Source: an uncultured Roseburia sp.
Lineage (GTDB): Bacteria; Bacillota; Clostridia; Lachnospirales; Lachnospiraceae
Assembly: GCA_947644305.1 (NCBI GenBank)
Contig: CANRYS010000001.1
Location: 1 to 64,000, forward strand
Length of the DNA stretch: 64,000 nucleotides
Reading direction: 5' to 3'
Numbering within the stretch: position 1 is the stretch's first letter; the number at the start of each line of letters is the position of its first letter. The notes beneath the pieces were generated by a model, which saw only the letters and a list, made by a program, of their open reading frames with translations, was not told the DNA's origin and did no database searches. This document shows positions 11,102 to 19,834 of the stretch, piece by piece. Both the position numbers and the translations under genes were made by a program.

Positions 11102-11593
11102 TTATTTGAACTGGTGACCTCCGATTCTAAGTTTCGGACGAGATAACCTTCCACTGAAGAAATGATATTTTCTCATGCTGAGTTTTCTTCCTTTATAGGT
11201 CACACTTCTCTGACCTTCCAGTACTTCCTGTGCTGCCTTCATACAGCTTCTTCTTGCTCCATAAGCGTATTTTCCTCTATTTACGTTGCGAACCTCTCTG
11301 GAAAACTTACCCTGACGCACTGGACTGAACTGTCCCTTCTGCTTGATCACCCGCAACACCGTATTCGGGAACTTTGAAGATTTCACCCGGTTCATAACCA
11401 CACATCCCACTGCTACTTTTCCTGCGTAAGACTGGTTACCCGCCTCACAGTAAATGATCGCCGCCATATACTTTAAATCTTTGTCCGTATAAGGTTTCTT
11501 CGCTGCCTCTGCTGTTGTCCCCATAAGCAATACGCTTAATGCAACAGCAAAAACAAATGGTATAATAATCTTGAATGCTTTTTTTGAATTCAT
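11102..11593 (-). CDS. secreted cell wall hydrolase, SleB-like
   Basis: 163 residues with an N-terminal signal peptide (cleavage near TAEAA). The mature part is a SleB/Hydrolase_2-type domain: AAIIYCEAGNQSYAGKVAVG with the catalytic Glu, VMNRVKSSKFPNT, and QFSPVR. This family contains lytic enzymes of the spore cortex and peptidoglycan. Related in sequence to the second SleB-like gene at 20209. Monocistronic by position. Start supported by AGGAGATACTC before the ATG. Confidence 0.88.
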   Translation of the reverse strand: MNSKKAFKIIIPFVFAVALSVLLMGTTAEAAKKPYTDKDLKYMAAIIYCEAGNQSYAGKVAVGCVVMNRVKSSKFPNTVLRVIKQKGQFSPVRQGKFSREVRNVNRGKYAYGARRSCMKAAQEVLEGQRSVTYKGRKLSMRKYHFFSGRLSRPKLRIGGHQFK

Positions 11594-11734
11594 GAGTATC
11601 TCCTGCTTTTTTGTAACCGTCTGATTTTTTTCTTAACATTCAAACAGATTACGTAATATTATCCGCTACAATTTGTAACAAATATGTAACATATTATATC
11701 ATAACTTAAAAAAAAATCAACCCCTTTTGGCAAA

Positions 11735-11771
11735 ATAAAAGACTGTCTCTCAAAGAAACAGCCTTTTTACG
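11735..11771 (-). terminator. terminator downstream of hisA-like gene
   Basis: On the minus strand GGCTGTTTCT pairs with AGAGACAGTC (one wobble), followed by CTTTTATTTT. It would end transcripts of the thrC-hisA pair before the SleB-like gene. Confidence 0.7.
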
Positions 11772-11796
11772 TCGATTTTTACACCATATTTTTTCT

Positions 11797-12576
11797 TTAT
11801 AATTTGTTATACTTTGTAATAATTTCATCAAATTTTAACGTTCCGCCAAAAAGATCCAGGGCACTTCCCACGGTAAAATGAATTCGTCCCCGAGACATCT
11901 CATCCAGCAGTTCCAGATCCTCCATCCTGCCGATGCCACCAGCATAAGTAATAGGAATCTCTATGTTCTTTACAAGAATTTCCACCAGTCCCCGGTCGAT
12001 CCCGCCGCCAGTTCCCTCCACATTGACACCGTGAACGAGAAATTCGTCACAATATCCGCTGAGCCGGCCCATAAGCGCCTCATCCAGAGGCTGTTTTGTA
12101 AATTTCTGCCACCGGTCCGTAACAATATAGTGTATCCCATCCCTTTCCCGACAGCTCAGATCGAGAACCAGATGTTCTTTTCCCACCAACTGTGAAAGCT
12201 TTTCCAGTCTCTCAAAATGGATCTCCCCACCTGAGAACACATAGGAGGTGACAATCACATGACTGGCTCCTGCCTCCAGAAAATGTCTGGCATTGTCACA
12301 GGTAATTCCGCCTCCCACCTGTAGTCCGCCGGGATATTCTCTGAGGGCGGCCTCCGCCTGTCTGACGTCCTCCTCATAGTATTCACTTCCCACCGAGTTA
12401 AGAAGGATAACATGACCGCCAGAAAGCCCTTTTTCCCTGTATAACCTGGCATAATCCGCCGCACAGAGCTGAGATACAAAGTTCTCATCCGCCTGATCTC
12501 CGGCATCTTTCAGGCTTCCACCGACAATCTGCTTCACCCTGCCGTTATGAATATCGATACATGGTCTGAAATTCAT
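11797..12576 (-). CDS. hisA: eukaryotic-type phosphoribosylformimino-AICAR ribotide isomerase (HisA)
   Basis: 259-residue TIM-barrel protein. The N-terminus FRPCIDIHNGRVKQIVGG matches the form of HisA found in plants and fungi (BBM II isomerase, yeast His6) rather than the usual bacterial form. Phosphate-binding strands GGLQVGGGI and ITYAGGIG and the acidic residues of the two half-barrels are present. It should convert ProFAR to PRFAR in histidine synthesis. No other his gene is nearby; it is 40 bp downstream of thrC and may be co-transcribed with it. GGAAGGG precedes the ATG. Confidence 0.85.
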   Translation of the reverse strand: MNFRPCIDIHNGRVKQIVGGSLKDAGDQADENFVSQLCAADYARLYREKGLSGGHVILLNSVGSEYYEEDVRQAEAALREYPGGLQVGGGITCDNARHFLEAGASHVIVTSYVFSGGEIHFERLEKLSQLVGKEHLVLDLSCRERDGIHYIVTDRWQKFTKQPLDEALMGRLSGYCDEFLVHGVNVEGTGGGIDRGLVEILVKNIEIPITYAGGIGRMEDLELLDEMSRGRIHFTVGSALDLFGGTLKFDEIITKYNKL

Positions 12577-12615
12577 TCGCCTTTCCCTTCCGATCCAGCC
12601 TGACGTGCCGCCGGC

Positions 12616-14097
12616 TTAAATTCCAAGTATGTTCTTTACGGTCTGCTCCATCTCTGATTTGTCACAGATGGTATCGTGAAGGATATTGGCAAAACGAATT
12701 TCTTCGATTGCCTGGGGCACAGCCACACCGGAAATTTCTTTCAACTGATCCACCAGTTCAAAATCCGACATGCTGTCATACTTGCTGTCAATGGCATTCA
12801 TGACACTTCTCGTAAACTTATATGGACTCGCCGTAGAAGCGATCACAGTCTTAACTCCTGTCTGCGCCGCTTTCTTATAATATACTTCACTTGCCACCGC
12901 GGTATGGGTATCCATGATATACCCCGTCTTGTCGTACAATCGTTTGATGGCGTCCTGGGTCTCTTCTTCGGAAGCATAGCCACCTATAAAGTCTTCTAAT
13001 CTTTCGCGCATCTCCGGCGTAATGCTGTACTCTCCTTCGCTGACCAGAGCATCCATAAGCTCTTTCGTCTTTGCCGCATCCTCACCGGCTATACGGTAAA
13101 TAAGCCTCTCTAAGTTACTGGAAATCAGAATATCCATGGAGGGAGACGTGGTAAGGATAAACTCTCTTTTTCTGTCATATTTTCCGGTATTGAAAAAGTC
13201 AAATAACACTTTATTTTCATTGGACGCACAATACAGTGTGTTGATCGGAATGCCCATGTTTTTGGCATAATATGCCGCCAGTATATTTCCAAAGTTCCCC
13301 GTAGGAACCACCACATTGATCTTCTCACCACAGGAGATCTCTCCCTGCTTTAAAAGCTGTCCATATGCGTACACATAATAAACGATCTGGGGAACGAGAC
13401 GACCGATATTAATGGAGTTTGCTGATGAAAACTGGTATCCCGCCTCATTCATCTGCGCAGCCAGTTCTTTGGAACCGAACATTTTCTTAACACCAGTCTG
13501 GGCATCATCAAAATTTCCCACGATGCCTACCACATGGGTATTTTCTCCCGTTTGTGTCAGCATCTGCCTCTCCTGGATCGGGCTGACACCATTTTTCGGA
13601 TAAAATACAATGATGCTCGTACCCGGCACATCCGCAAATCCTGCCAGCGCTGCCTTTCCGGTATCTCCAGAGGTAGCTGTCAGAATGACAATCTCATTTT
13701 TTACTCCGTTCTTCTTCGCCGAAGTCGTCATCAGATATGGGAGAATGGAAAGCGCCATATCCTTGAAGGCAATGGTTTTTCCGTGGAAAAGCTCCAGATA
13801 ATAAGCACCGTCTTTTTTCACCAGGGGAGCGATCTGCTCTGTATCAAATTTATCGTCATAAGCACCATCGATACAGTACATCAGCTCTTCTTTTGTAAAA
13901 TCGGATAAAAACAACTTCATAACTTCATAAGCTGTCTCCTTATAGGAAAGATCCGCCAGTGTTTCCAGCCCCATCTCCAGCCCCGGAATCCCATCCGGCA
14001 CAAACAGTCCGCCATCCTCTGCCAGCCCCTTTAAGATCGCCTGGGAAGCTGTCACTTTATCTCCATTGCTTCTTGTACTTTTATACATGATACTCAT
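12616..14097 (-). CDS. thrC: threonine synthase
   Basis: 493-residue PLP enzyme converting O-phosphohomoserine to threonine. The PLP lysine is in HGKTIAFKDMAL (about residue 110), the phosphate-binding loop in VVPTGNFGN, and TATSGDTGKAAL is the substrate-binding segment. Length matches the long bacterial/fungal form. The stretch upstream is a large palindromic element. An alternative start at 4 codons in (MYKSTRS) cannot be excluded; the upstream ATG was kept because of the AAGGA site before it. Confidence 0.96.
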   Translation of the reverse strand: MSIMYKSTRSNGDKVTASQAILKGLAEDGGLFVPDGIPGLEMGLETLADLSYKETAYEVMKLFLSDFTKEELMYCIDGAYDDKFDTEQIAPLVKKDGAYYLELFHGKTIAFKDMALSILPYLMTTSAKKNGVKNEIVILTATSGDTGKAALAGFADVPGTSIIVFYPKNGVSPIQERQMLTQTGENTHVVGIVGNFDDAQTGVKKMFGSKELAAQMNEAGYQFSSANSINIGRLVPQIVYYVYAYGQLLKQGEISCGEKINVVVPTGNFGNILAAYYAKNMGIPINTLYCASNENKVLFDFFNTGKYDRKREFILTTSPSMDILISSNLERLIYRIAGEDAAKTKELMDALVSEGEYSITPEMRERLEDFIGGYASEEETQDAIKRLYDKTGYIMDTHTAVASEVYYKKAAQTGVKTVIASTASPYKFTRSVMNAIDSKYDSMSDFELVDQLKEISGVAVPQAIEEIRFANILHDTICDKSEMEQTVKNILGI

Positions 14098-14220
14098 AAC
14101 AAATACCAGTCCTTTCTATCCTTTTCACTGATTAACGCATACTAGTGACCTCTATATTAACACCTTTTTCTCCTTTTTACAATAGCGGGATAAGAAAAGC
14201 TTCTTACATTCTATTATCTT

Positions 14221-14382
14221 AGCTCGACGGTGCCAATTTGAACCCTGCCTCCGACTTGTGATAGCAACAAAATAGCTAGGCGCTTGAATGAGGTGATGTG
14301 GTGGCATCATCGAATGAAAGCAACAACGCTATTTTGCTGCTAGCGCAGTACGAAACAGGGTTCAAATTGGCACCATCGAGCT
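14221..14382. repeat. nested palindromic element (MITE-like)
   Basis: Terminal arms 14221-14247 and 14356-14382 are 27 bp with one mismatch (agctcgacggtgcc...), and an inner 15-bp pair (tagcaacaaaatagc / gctattttgctgcta, one mismatch) lies inside. The right end touches the stop codon of the ABC ATPase gene (14381-14383). The same terminal motif AGCTCGAYGG occurs at 49885-49923, and part of the middle at 10918. No transposase is encoded, so it may be a non-autonomous mobile or REP-like element. With its flanks this explains the 283-bp gap after thrC. Confidence 0.75.
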
Positions 14383-15052
14383 AGGTGTTCTGTACGATCT
14401 CCCCATCCAATATAGATAGAACCCGGTGACAGCTTTTTGCTACATTTGGGTCATGTGTCACAAGAATAACAGTCTTTCCCTGTTGATTGACATCGGAAAA
14501 AATATCAATGATCTCTTTTCCTGTCTTTTGATCCAAAGCTCCCGTCGGCTCATCGCACAATAAAATACTGGCGTCATTTACTAACGCCCTTGCGATCGCC
14601 ACCCTCTGCCTCTGTCCCCCAGAGAGTCGCATCGCCAACTGTTGTTTTTTCTCCAACAAGCCCACTTTGTCCAGCATTTCTTCTACCCGTTTTTTCTTTT
14701 CTTTTTTATGCTTTTTGGAATAATATAACGGCAGCATTACATTCTTTTCCACTGTACATCGTTCAATCAGACCAAAATCCTGCATAACAAAGCCGAAAAC
14801 CTCATTCCTCAAACCCGCCATTTTTTTGTCAGAATAATTACGGATATTTATATCATTTATGTAATATTCTCCTTCTGTCGCTTTGTCCATACAGCCCATT
14901 ATATTTAACAGGGTAGACTTTCCAGAGCCGGAGGCCCCCATTATGGCAACACTCTCCCCCTCATCTATTTCCAGGTCCACATGTTTCAGCGCCTCTACCT
15001 GTATTCCATTATTCCGATATACCTTGGATATATCTTCAAATCTTAACAACAT
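14381..15052 (-). CDS. ABC transporter ATP-binding protein (MacB/LolD type)
   Basis: 223-residue ATPase: Walker A GASGSGKST (about residue 38), Q-loop VMQDFGLI, signature LSGGQRQRVAIARAL, Walker B ILLCDEPTGALD, H-loop VTHD. It is of the type that pairs with FtsX-like permeases in peptide export, resistance or lipoprotein release. Both permease genes lie just upstream (20 bp to the first), forming an operon with a small secreted peptide gene ahead of them. Its stop codon lies at the edge of a palindromic element. A 32-bp near-copy of this gene (14851-14882) survives at 18116. Confidence 0.93.
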   Translation of the reverse strand: MLLRFEDISKVYRNNGIQVEALKHVDLEIDEGESVAIMGASGSGKSTLLNIMGCMDKATEGEYYINDINIRNYSDKKMAGLRNEVFGFVMQDFGLIERCTVEKNVMLPLYYSKKHKKEKKKRVEEMLDKVGLLEKKQQLAMRLSGGQRQRVAIARALVNDASILLCDEPTGALDQKTGKEIIDIFSDVNQQGKTVILVTHDPNVAKSCHRVLSILDGEIVQNT

Positions 15053-15071
15053 ACTCCTTACCTCTCTCTTT

Positions 15072-16127
15072 CTATTCCTGCCTTACTAATTGAATGATCT
15101 CTTTGTGCAAATATCTTCCTACAACAACACTTATGATCGCAAAACCAATGAAAGCAATTGTTATCAGCGCCAACAGAACTCCCATCCACTCCATCTCTGT
15201 ACCAAATATGGCAATCATGGATGCTGAAAATTCCCAGCGCCTAAGGAAAATAAAGAATATTTTTATAACCGCCGTTCCCAAGGCAAAGGTTCCCAACACA
15301 AATATCATAAATTCCCTGACAACCCACCAAAAAATCTGCCAGGTTCCTGCCCCGGCCAATTTGCGCAGAACAATTTCTTTGCGTCTTCCCCGCAGCCAGA
15401 TATAAATAGCTGAAAATATATTTAGCAAGACAATAAGGCTGACAGATAGATACATCACGATCGCTCCATTTATACTGCTCTGCATGTTCTGGTTTAATTT
15501 AGCTGTTTCATTTTCTGCCTTATTATAGATCATTTTATCATTTTCAGATACTGTATGAAAAGCAGTGATACTTTCCGCCCCATTGTCACAGAACCCATAA
15601 CTTCCTTCTGCCTGATCCATGATCCCCTCTGCATATAAATTCACCAGATATTTATTTGATCTTCTGTCATTTATATTTCCTTTGGAATATACCCCCACTA
15701 CCAGATAATCCGCATTATAAATGTGAAACCATATCTGATTATTCTCCTGACGGCACAACTTCAGCATATCTTCCCGCACTAAAACTACGTTTGTTCCAGA
15801 GGCATACTCTTCTGCCAAGAAAAATCTTCCCCGCAACAGCCTTATGTCATTATTTTCTGATTTCCCCAGGTCAACAGCGCACCCGCCCTGTAGCTTTATT
15901 CCTTTAACCTGATATTCACCGATCCCCCTTAATATCCCAGAATAATATCTGCAATCAGAAGGCTGTCCACTCTTAGAATATAGGATAACATAGTCCGATG
16001 ACATCCCTGGTATTGGCTTATAAATATTTTTTTGTCTTACTACTGCGATTCCACATAAACCGAACAATACAGATACCATAGTCAGAATCACAACGATTAA
16101 TCCGGATTTATAAAAAAACTGTCTCAT
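15072..16127 (-). CDS. FtsX-like ABC transporter permease
   Basis: 351 residues: one N-terminal membrane segment, an extracellular domain of about 190 residues, then three C-terminal membrane segments containing RGRRKEIVLRKLAGA, the coupling region typical of the FtsX/MacB permease family. It should pair with the ATPase 20 bp downstream and the related permease 35 bp upstream. Substrate unknown; see the peptide gene at 17499. Confidence 0.82.
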   Translation of the reverse strand: MRQFFYKSGLIVVILTMVSVLFGLCGIAVVRQKNIYKPIPGMSSDYVILYSKSGQPSDCRYYSGILRGIGEYQVKGIKLQGGCAVDLGKSENNDIRLLRGRFFLAEEYASGTNVVLVREDMLKLCRQENNQIWFHIYNADYLVVGVYSKGNINDRRSNKYLVNLYAEGIMDQAEGSYGFCDNGAESITAFHTVSENDKMIYNKAENETAKLNQNMQSSINGAIVMYLSVSLIVLLNIFSAIYIWLRGRRKEIVLRKLAGAGTWQIFWWVVREFMIFVLGTFALGTAVIKIFFIFLRRWEFSASMIAIFGTEMEWMGVLLALITIAFIGFAIISVVVGRYLHKEIIQLVRQE

Positions 16128-16161
16128 TGCTCTACCTTTCTATCTCTCACTTATTTTCAAT

Positions 16162-17364
16162 TTATTCATAACTTTTTTTATACAATGTCTGTATTGTATG
16201 TCGTTCTAATATCCATATGGGAAGCAGACACAGCAATAGAATATACAACCCTGAAAAAGCCAACGACATAAAAGTCGTTTTGGATGCTTTTTTTATCAGA
16301 ATCACAAAAACAGCAGATGTTATATATATGCACCACATCTGCATTATGATCCGAAAAATAATAGCCCCTTTGTTTGCCCCGCACATCATATGGATGGCAA
16401 ATTCTCTTTTCGCATCAGAGATAAATTGAAGAACATTGCCTGTCATTGCAATAAGACAAAATATAAATAGAATTACCATTATGCTGCCATTCAGGATCAT
16501 TTCATCTTTTATATCCTCTGTAATGGCATCCATCTGAAATGAAAAATTATTAATACTAAGATCCATCAGATCCTTGTCTCTTGACCTCTCAACCACATTT
16601 TCCATAAAATCGTTGTCCTTTATAATGTAGTAGGTCGTAACAAAATAATCCAGCAGATCAACAGAATCCTCTGGGTCAACCTCAGATAATTTCAGGATCA
16701 TCTGATCCAGATAAACAGGTTCTCTTCTTTCCCCTGGCGCAATATAGTAGGAGCCTTCTTCCAAAAAACCCGCTATCTCATATGCCAGATCATTTGAATC
16801 ATAGATGACGTCGTGCAATTGATACATCTTACGAAAGCTGCTGCCAAGGACAACAGGAATCTTTCCTTCTGATTTCTTTTTAAATTGATCCAGATCCCCC
16901 TCTGGCTTTAACTGAAATATCTGAAAAAAGTTTTCTGATACCGATATCATATCCAGAGAGTCCCTGGTCTCTTCTGGAACTCTCCATATTTTCGCGATAT
17001 TTTTTGCTAATTCCTCAGACATATAAAATCTCTTATTTGAGTTTGCTGTGAAACTTAATATATCTCCACGGGAAGCTTCCACTCTCTTCTGAACGGAATC
17101 ATATAATTCGGCTAATTGATGAAGTTTGTTTTCATCATTCAATAACTCCTCGAACTTTTCATCTGTTGTTTCATCCCGAAACATATAAATCTCTGACTGC
17201 TTCGTAATTTTATCAAACTTGTCTTTCACATCTCTATATTCAAAAGCACTTTGAAGAATAATAGAAAGCAGCACACAGACAATGCTGATCTGTATAATAT
17301 TCCACGAAAAATAAACCTTGTTTTTGCGTATGTCGTTTATTATAAATAGAAATTGGTTTTTCAT
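16162..17364 (-). CDS. MacB/FtsX-type permease subunit of the ABC exporter
   Basis: 400 residues with one N-terminal membrane helix, a long extracellular part (about residues 45-285), then three helices at the C-terminus with DAKREFAIHMMCGANK between the first and second, equivalent to the coupling helix of FtsX-like permeases. Sequence similarity to the neighbouring permease is low but topology is the same, suggesting a heterodimeric exporter. GGAAGG precedes the ATG. Confidence 0.72.
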   Translation of the reverse strand: MKNQFLFIINDIRKNKVYFSWNIIQISIVCVLLSIILQSAFEYRDVKDKFDKITKQSEIYMFRDETTDEKFEELLNDENKLHQLAELYDSVQKRVEASRGDILSFTANSNKRFYMSEELAKNIAKIWRVPEETRDSLDMISVSENFFQIFQLKPEGDLDQFKKKSEGKIPVVLGSSFRKMYQLHDVIYDSNDLAYEIAGFLEEGSYYIAPGERREPVYLDQMILKLSEVDPEDSVDLLDYFVTTYYIIKDNDFMENVVERSRDKDLMDLSINNFSFQMDAITEDIKDEMILNGSIMVILFIFCLIAMTGNVLQFISDAKREFAIHMMCGANKGAIIFRIIMQMWCIYITSAVFVILIKKASKTTFMSLAFSGLYILLLCLLPIWILERHTIQTLYKKSYE

Positions 17365-17394
17365 AATCCTTCCCTTTTCTTTTCATAATGTCTT

Positions 17395-17467
17395 AAAAAT
17401 GGGCGGTCCTGCACCCCGTAATTCCTTTATATAAATATTTAAAAAGCATTACGGAATACAAGACCGC
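17395..17467 (-). terminator. terminator or attenuator between peptide gene and ABC operon
   Basis: Outer stem gcggtc (17403-17408)/gaccgc (17462-17467), inner stem cgtaat (17417-17422)/attacg (17448-17453), followed on minus by a TTTTT run at 17395-17399. It separates the secreted-peptide gene from the ABC genes, allowing higher expression of the former with partial read-through. Confidence 0.75.
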
Positions 17468-17498
17468 TAATTATTCACTTATAATAAAGTAATGCTTT

Positions 17499-17876
17499 CT
17501 AGTTATATTTCCATCCCCATGTTGCAGTGGCTACATAAAATGGATTGTTTCCACAAGTCAAAGAGGCTCTTCCCTGCTTCTTTTCTGCCCTTGTAAAAGC
17601 TTCACTCCAAACTTTTTTATCATATGACCCCTCTTGAATTCTTACCCAGCACTGTTTTATATAAGCATTCTTTTTTACACCATACTTTGTATCAGCAGCT
17701 GTTGTTTTATATCCCGAATTGAACCATGCTGTTACACTTATTTGAGTCAAAGAGGTATTAGAACCTCCATATGGCGAATATGTCATGGCTGAGGCAGAAA
17801 TTCCAACAACCCCATATACTATTACTGCTATAGCAATTACCGCTACTATCTTTTTTATAATTGTTTTTATTTTCAT
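17499..17876 (-). CDS. small secreted protein, possible ABC-exported bacteriocin-like peptide
   Basis: 125 residues: a basic start (MKIKTIIKK), one hydrophobic segment and a likely signal cleavage near SASA, leaving a mature part of about 95 residues with two Cys (QCW and LTCGNN), many Tyr/Trp and an aromatic C-terminus (WGWKYN). I do not recognise the family; size and aromatic tail recall lactococcin 972-type bacteriocins, but no alignment was made. The ATG at 17876 has AAGGAGAG upstream; the longer frame to 17975 is rejected because that site would be internal. It lies ahead of an ABC exporter with an intervening terminator, the usual layout of a toxin or bacteriocin and its export/immunity genes. 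Confidence 0.6.
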   Translation of the reverse strand: MKIKTIIKKIVAVIAIAVIVYGVVGISASAMTYSPYGGSNTSLTQISVTAWFNSGYKTTAADTKYGVKKNAYIKQCWVRIQEGSYDKKVWSEAFTRAEKKQGRASLTCGNNPFYVATATWGWKYN

Positions 17877-17945
17877 TATGTATCTCTCCTTCATTTTTTT
17901 ATTTTGCTTGCACGCAACTGTTTTCATTAACTGAACTCTTTTTTC

Positions 17946-18000
17946 CTGCGTTCTTTTCAATATATCATCCATCAATGACTACCTTATGAAAAGAACGCAG
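17946..18000 (-). promoter_or_regulatory. perfect 14-bp inverted repeat upstream of secreted-peptide gene
   Basis: ctgcgttcttttca (17946-17959) and tgaaaagaacgcag (17987-18000) are perfect inverted copies separated by 27 bp, 70-125 bp before the peptide start codon. It could be a repressor operator or a leader hairpin. No regulator gene is adjacent. Confidence 0.5.
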
Positions 18001-18033
18001 TACACAATTTTTTCTCTGCAATCATAAATAACC

Positions 18034-18098
18034 TGCATTCTTTCACCTCACTTCCAATGTGGCTCAACGGCACAAACTTGCGACAAACGACACCTTCC
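18034..18098. repeat. left copy of repeats flanking the BspA-like gene
   Basis: Two blocks here (18034-18054 and 18066-18098) recur beyond the other end of the BspA-like gene at 19608-19628 and 19763-19795 in the same orientation and order. Identity is near-perfect (one to three differences per block). Confidence 0.75.
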
Positions 18099-18115
18099 CC
18101 AGCGAAATAGCTATT

Positions 18116-18147
18116 TATCATTTATGTAATATTCTCCTCCTGTCGCT
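18116..18147 (-). pseudogene. 32-bp remnant of an ABC ATPase gene
   Basis: 31 of 32 bases match 14851-14882 inside the ABC ATPase gene. Translated on minus it gives ATGGEYYIND followed by Lys and a stop, against ATEGEYYIND in the intact protein. Nothing else of that gene remains; the BspA-like stop codon follows within three bases. It marks a deletion or recombination junction. Confidence 0.7.
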
Positions 18148-18149
18148 GC

Positions 18150-19565
18150 TTATTTAATGACTACCTTCCATTTACCGATCCATCCTCCCGTCGGATGCTT
18201 ATACTCTTCATAATCGTATTCGTAGTCATTTACCTGATACGCAAATGCCTGTGCCAATTCGACATAATAGGTTCCCTTACTAAGTTTTTGCGAAAGACCT
18301 TTTCCATATGGTGCCGTGAACAGAACCATTTTGGCATCCTTCATTTCCTTATTGTCGGCGTATCTGTAATAAAAAATATCACTATTTTTATTGTACTTTT
18401 TCGTCCCATAGAAACGATCCTTAACCAACATATGGATCCTTCCATTTTTAGAACTTATCTTACACTTTTTTAGTATTGCCCTGGCAGAAATTTTCCCATA
18501 AAGCCTTTTGGAAATCCTGTCAGTCGTATTGTCCCCATCTTTTGCTCCGTCTGTCCTCCAGCCTAAAAAGGTATACCCTTTTTTCTTTACCCCAGGCAAT
18601 ACCGTATCCTGTGCATAGGTATGGGTTTTAGGAAGTTTGGACACTGCTTTCCCTCCCCCAAGGTCGTATGTAACCTTATATTTTTTTCCATGCATGACCG
18701 CCGTTTTCCCCGGTTTCAATTTTGTAACTTTCTTTCCATTCACAAACCAGCGTCTCCTATCTTTTTCAAGAGGAAGCGGAATTGTTATATTGGAATAATT
18801 AACAATTTTCCGAAGGGACATGGCTTTTGAAGCAAATGATTTATTTACTTTTGTAACTCCCTTTCCCACAACCAGGGTTTTAAGATTATCTGCACCACTC
18901 AGCATATGTTCCTCTAAGTATTCCACGGAATCCGGCACTGTGAAGGATATGATCCTGTTTGCCTCAAAAAATATATTAGCCCCCATTTTTTTACAATTTT
19001 CCGGCCAGATTATCTCCTCCAGATTCTGGCAATTCGCAAAAATACCCCATGGAATTTCCTTTAGGTTTTTAGGCAGCTTTACTTTTTTAAGGTTTTCACA
19101 ATAATAGAACAACTGGGGACCAATCTTCGTTAAGGTATCCGGCAGTTCAACCTCCTTTAATGCAGTATCTTCAAAAAACACTTCTTTTCCCATCTCCTCC
19201 AGCCCTTCTGAAAAGACAATTTTATTCAGGTTTTTACATGCCCTGAAAGCCCATTCGCCTACTTTCTTTACAGAGGCCGAAAGCTGGATCTCCGTCACTT
19301 CTCCAAAACCAGCCAAACCTTCCTGACCAATTTCTTCGATTCCATCTTCCACAATGATTCTCTTTACCATGGCATCCGCTATAAACTTATGTACTTTTCC
19401 ATTTCCGGATATCCTCATGACACCCTCAGTATCAACGGTATAAACGGCGTTATCTCCACACTTACCCTGTGTTGTAATGGAATCAGCATAAGCATAGCCA
19501 GATGAAAGGCACATCACTACGGTCAGCAGGCACACAAAAACCCAACAGAATGTTTTCTTTTTCAT
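18150..19565 (-). CDS. secreted BspA-like leucine-rich repeat protein
   Basis: 471 residues with a clear signal peptide (MKKKTFCWVFVCLLTVV..., cleavage near AYADS). About residues 70-265 are BspA/LRR_5 repeats (IEEIGQEGLAGF, VKKVGEWAFRACKNL, LTKIGPQLFYYCENL). They are followed by an InlB B-repeat-like unit (YKVTYDLGGG ... YTFLGWRTDG, about residues 310-350) and a C-terminal domain of unknown type. No LPXTG or transmembrane anchor is seen. LRR_5 proteins often mediate adhesion. The gene is flanked by direct repeats and sits in a scarred intergenic region, suggesting it is a mobile or exchangeable cassette. Confidence 0.83.
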   Translation of the reverse strand: MKKKTFCWVFVCLLTVVMCLSSGYAYADSITTQGKCGDNAVYTVDTEGVMRISGNGKVHKFIADAMVKRIIVEDGIEEIGQEGLAGFGEVTEIQLSASVKKVGEWAFRACKNLNKIVFSEGLEEMGKEVFFEDTALKEVELPDTLTKIGPQLFYYCENLKKVKLPKNLKEIPWGIFANCQNLEEIIWPENCKKMGANIFFEANRIISFTVPDSVEYLEEHMLSGADNLKTLVVGKGVTKVNKSFASKAMSLRKIVNYSNITIPLPLEKDRRRWFVNGKKVTKLKPGKTAVMHGKKYKVTYDLGGGKAVSKLPKTHTYAQDTVLPGVKKKGYTFLGWRTDGAKDGDNTTDRISKRLYGKISARAILKKCKISSKNGRIHMLVKDRFYGTKKYNKNSDIFYYRYADNKEMKDAKMVLFTAPYGKGLSQKLSKGTYYVELAQAFAYQVNDYEYDYEEYKHPTGGWIGKWKVVIK

Positions 19566-19834
19566 TTTGTTTTCCCCCGTTGCGAATTCATTTTACTTGC
19601 AGTAATTTGCATTCTTTTACCTCACTTCGCACATAGACCCAGAGCCCAAGACTCCTCCCTCATTACAAATAACCAGAGACTGCTATCTACATTTTTGCTC
19701 AAAATGCTAAACTACTCCTCTATTATACCACATAAATCCCCTGATTTACTCGAAATGGCGCCAACGACACAAACTTGCGACAAACGACACTTTCCCAAAC
19801 GAAAAAGCGTTATTCTTAAATTTTTTTTACCGAG

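Noticed and set aside
14098-14220. T-box or threonine attenuator before thrC
   Set aside because: The stretch is too short and lacks a T-box bulge motif or leader peptide rich in Thr.
17499-17975. Longer start for the small secreted peptide
   Set aside because: The extra 33 residues are basic and hydrophilic, would spoil the signal peptide, and contain the ribosome site for the ATG at 17876.
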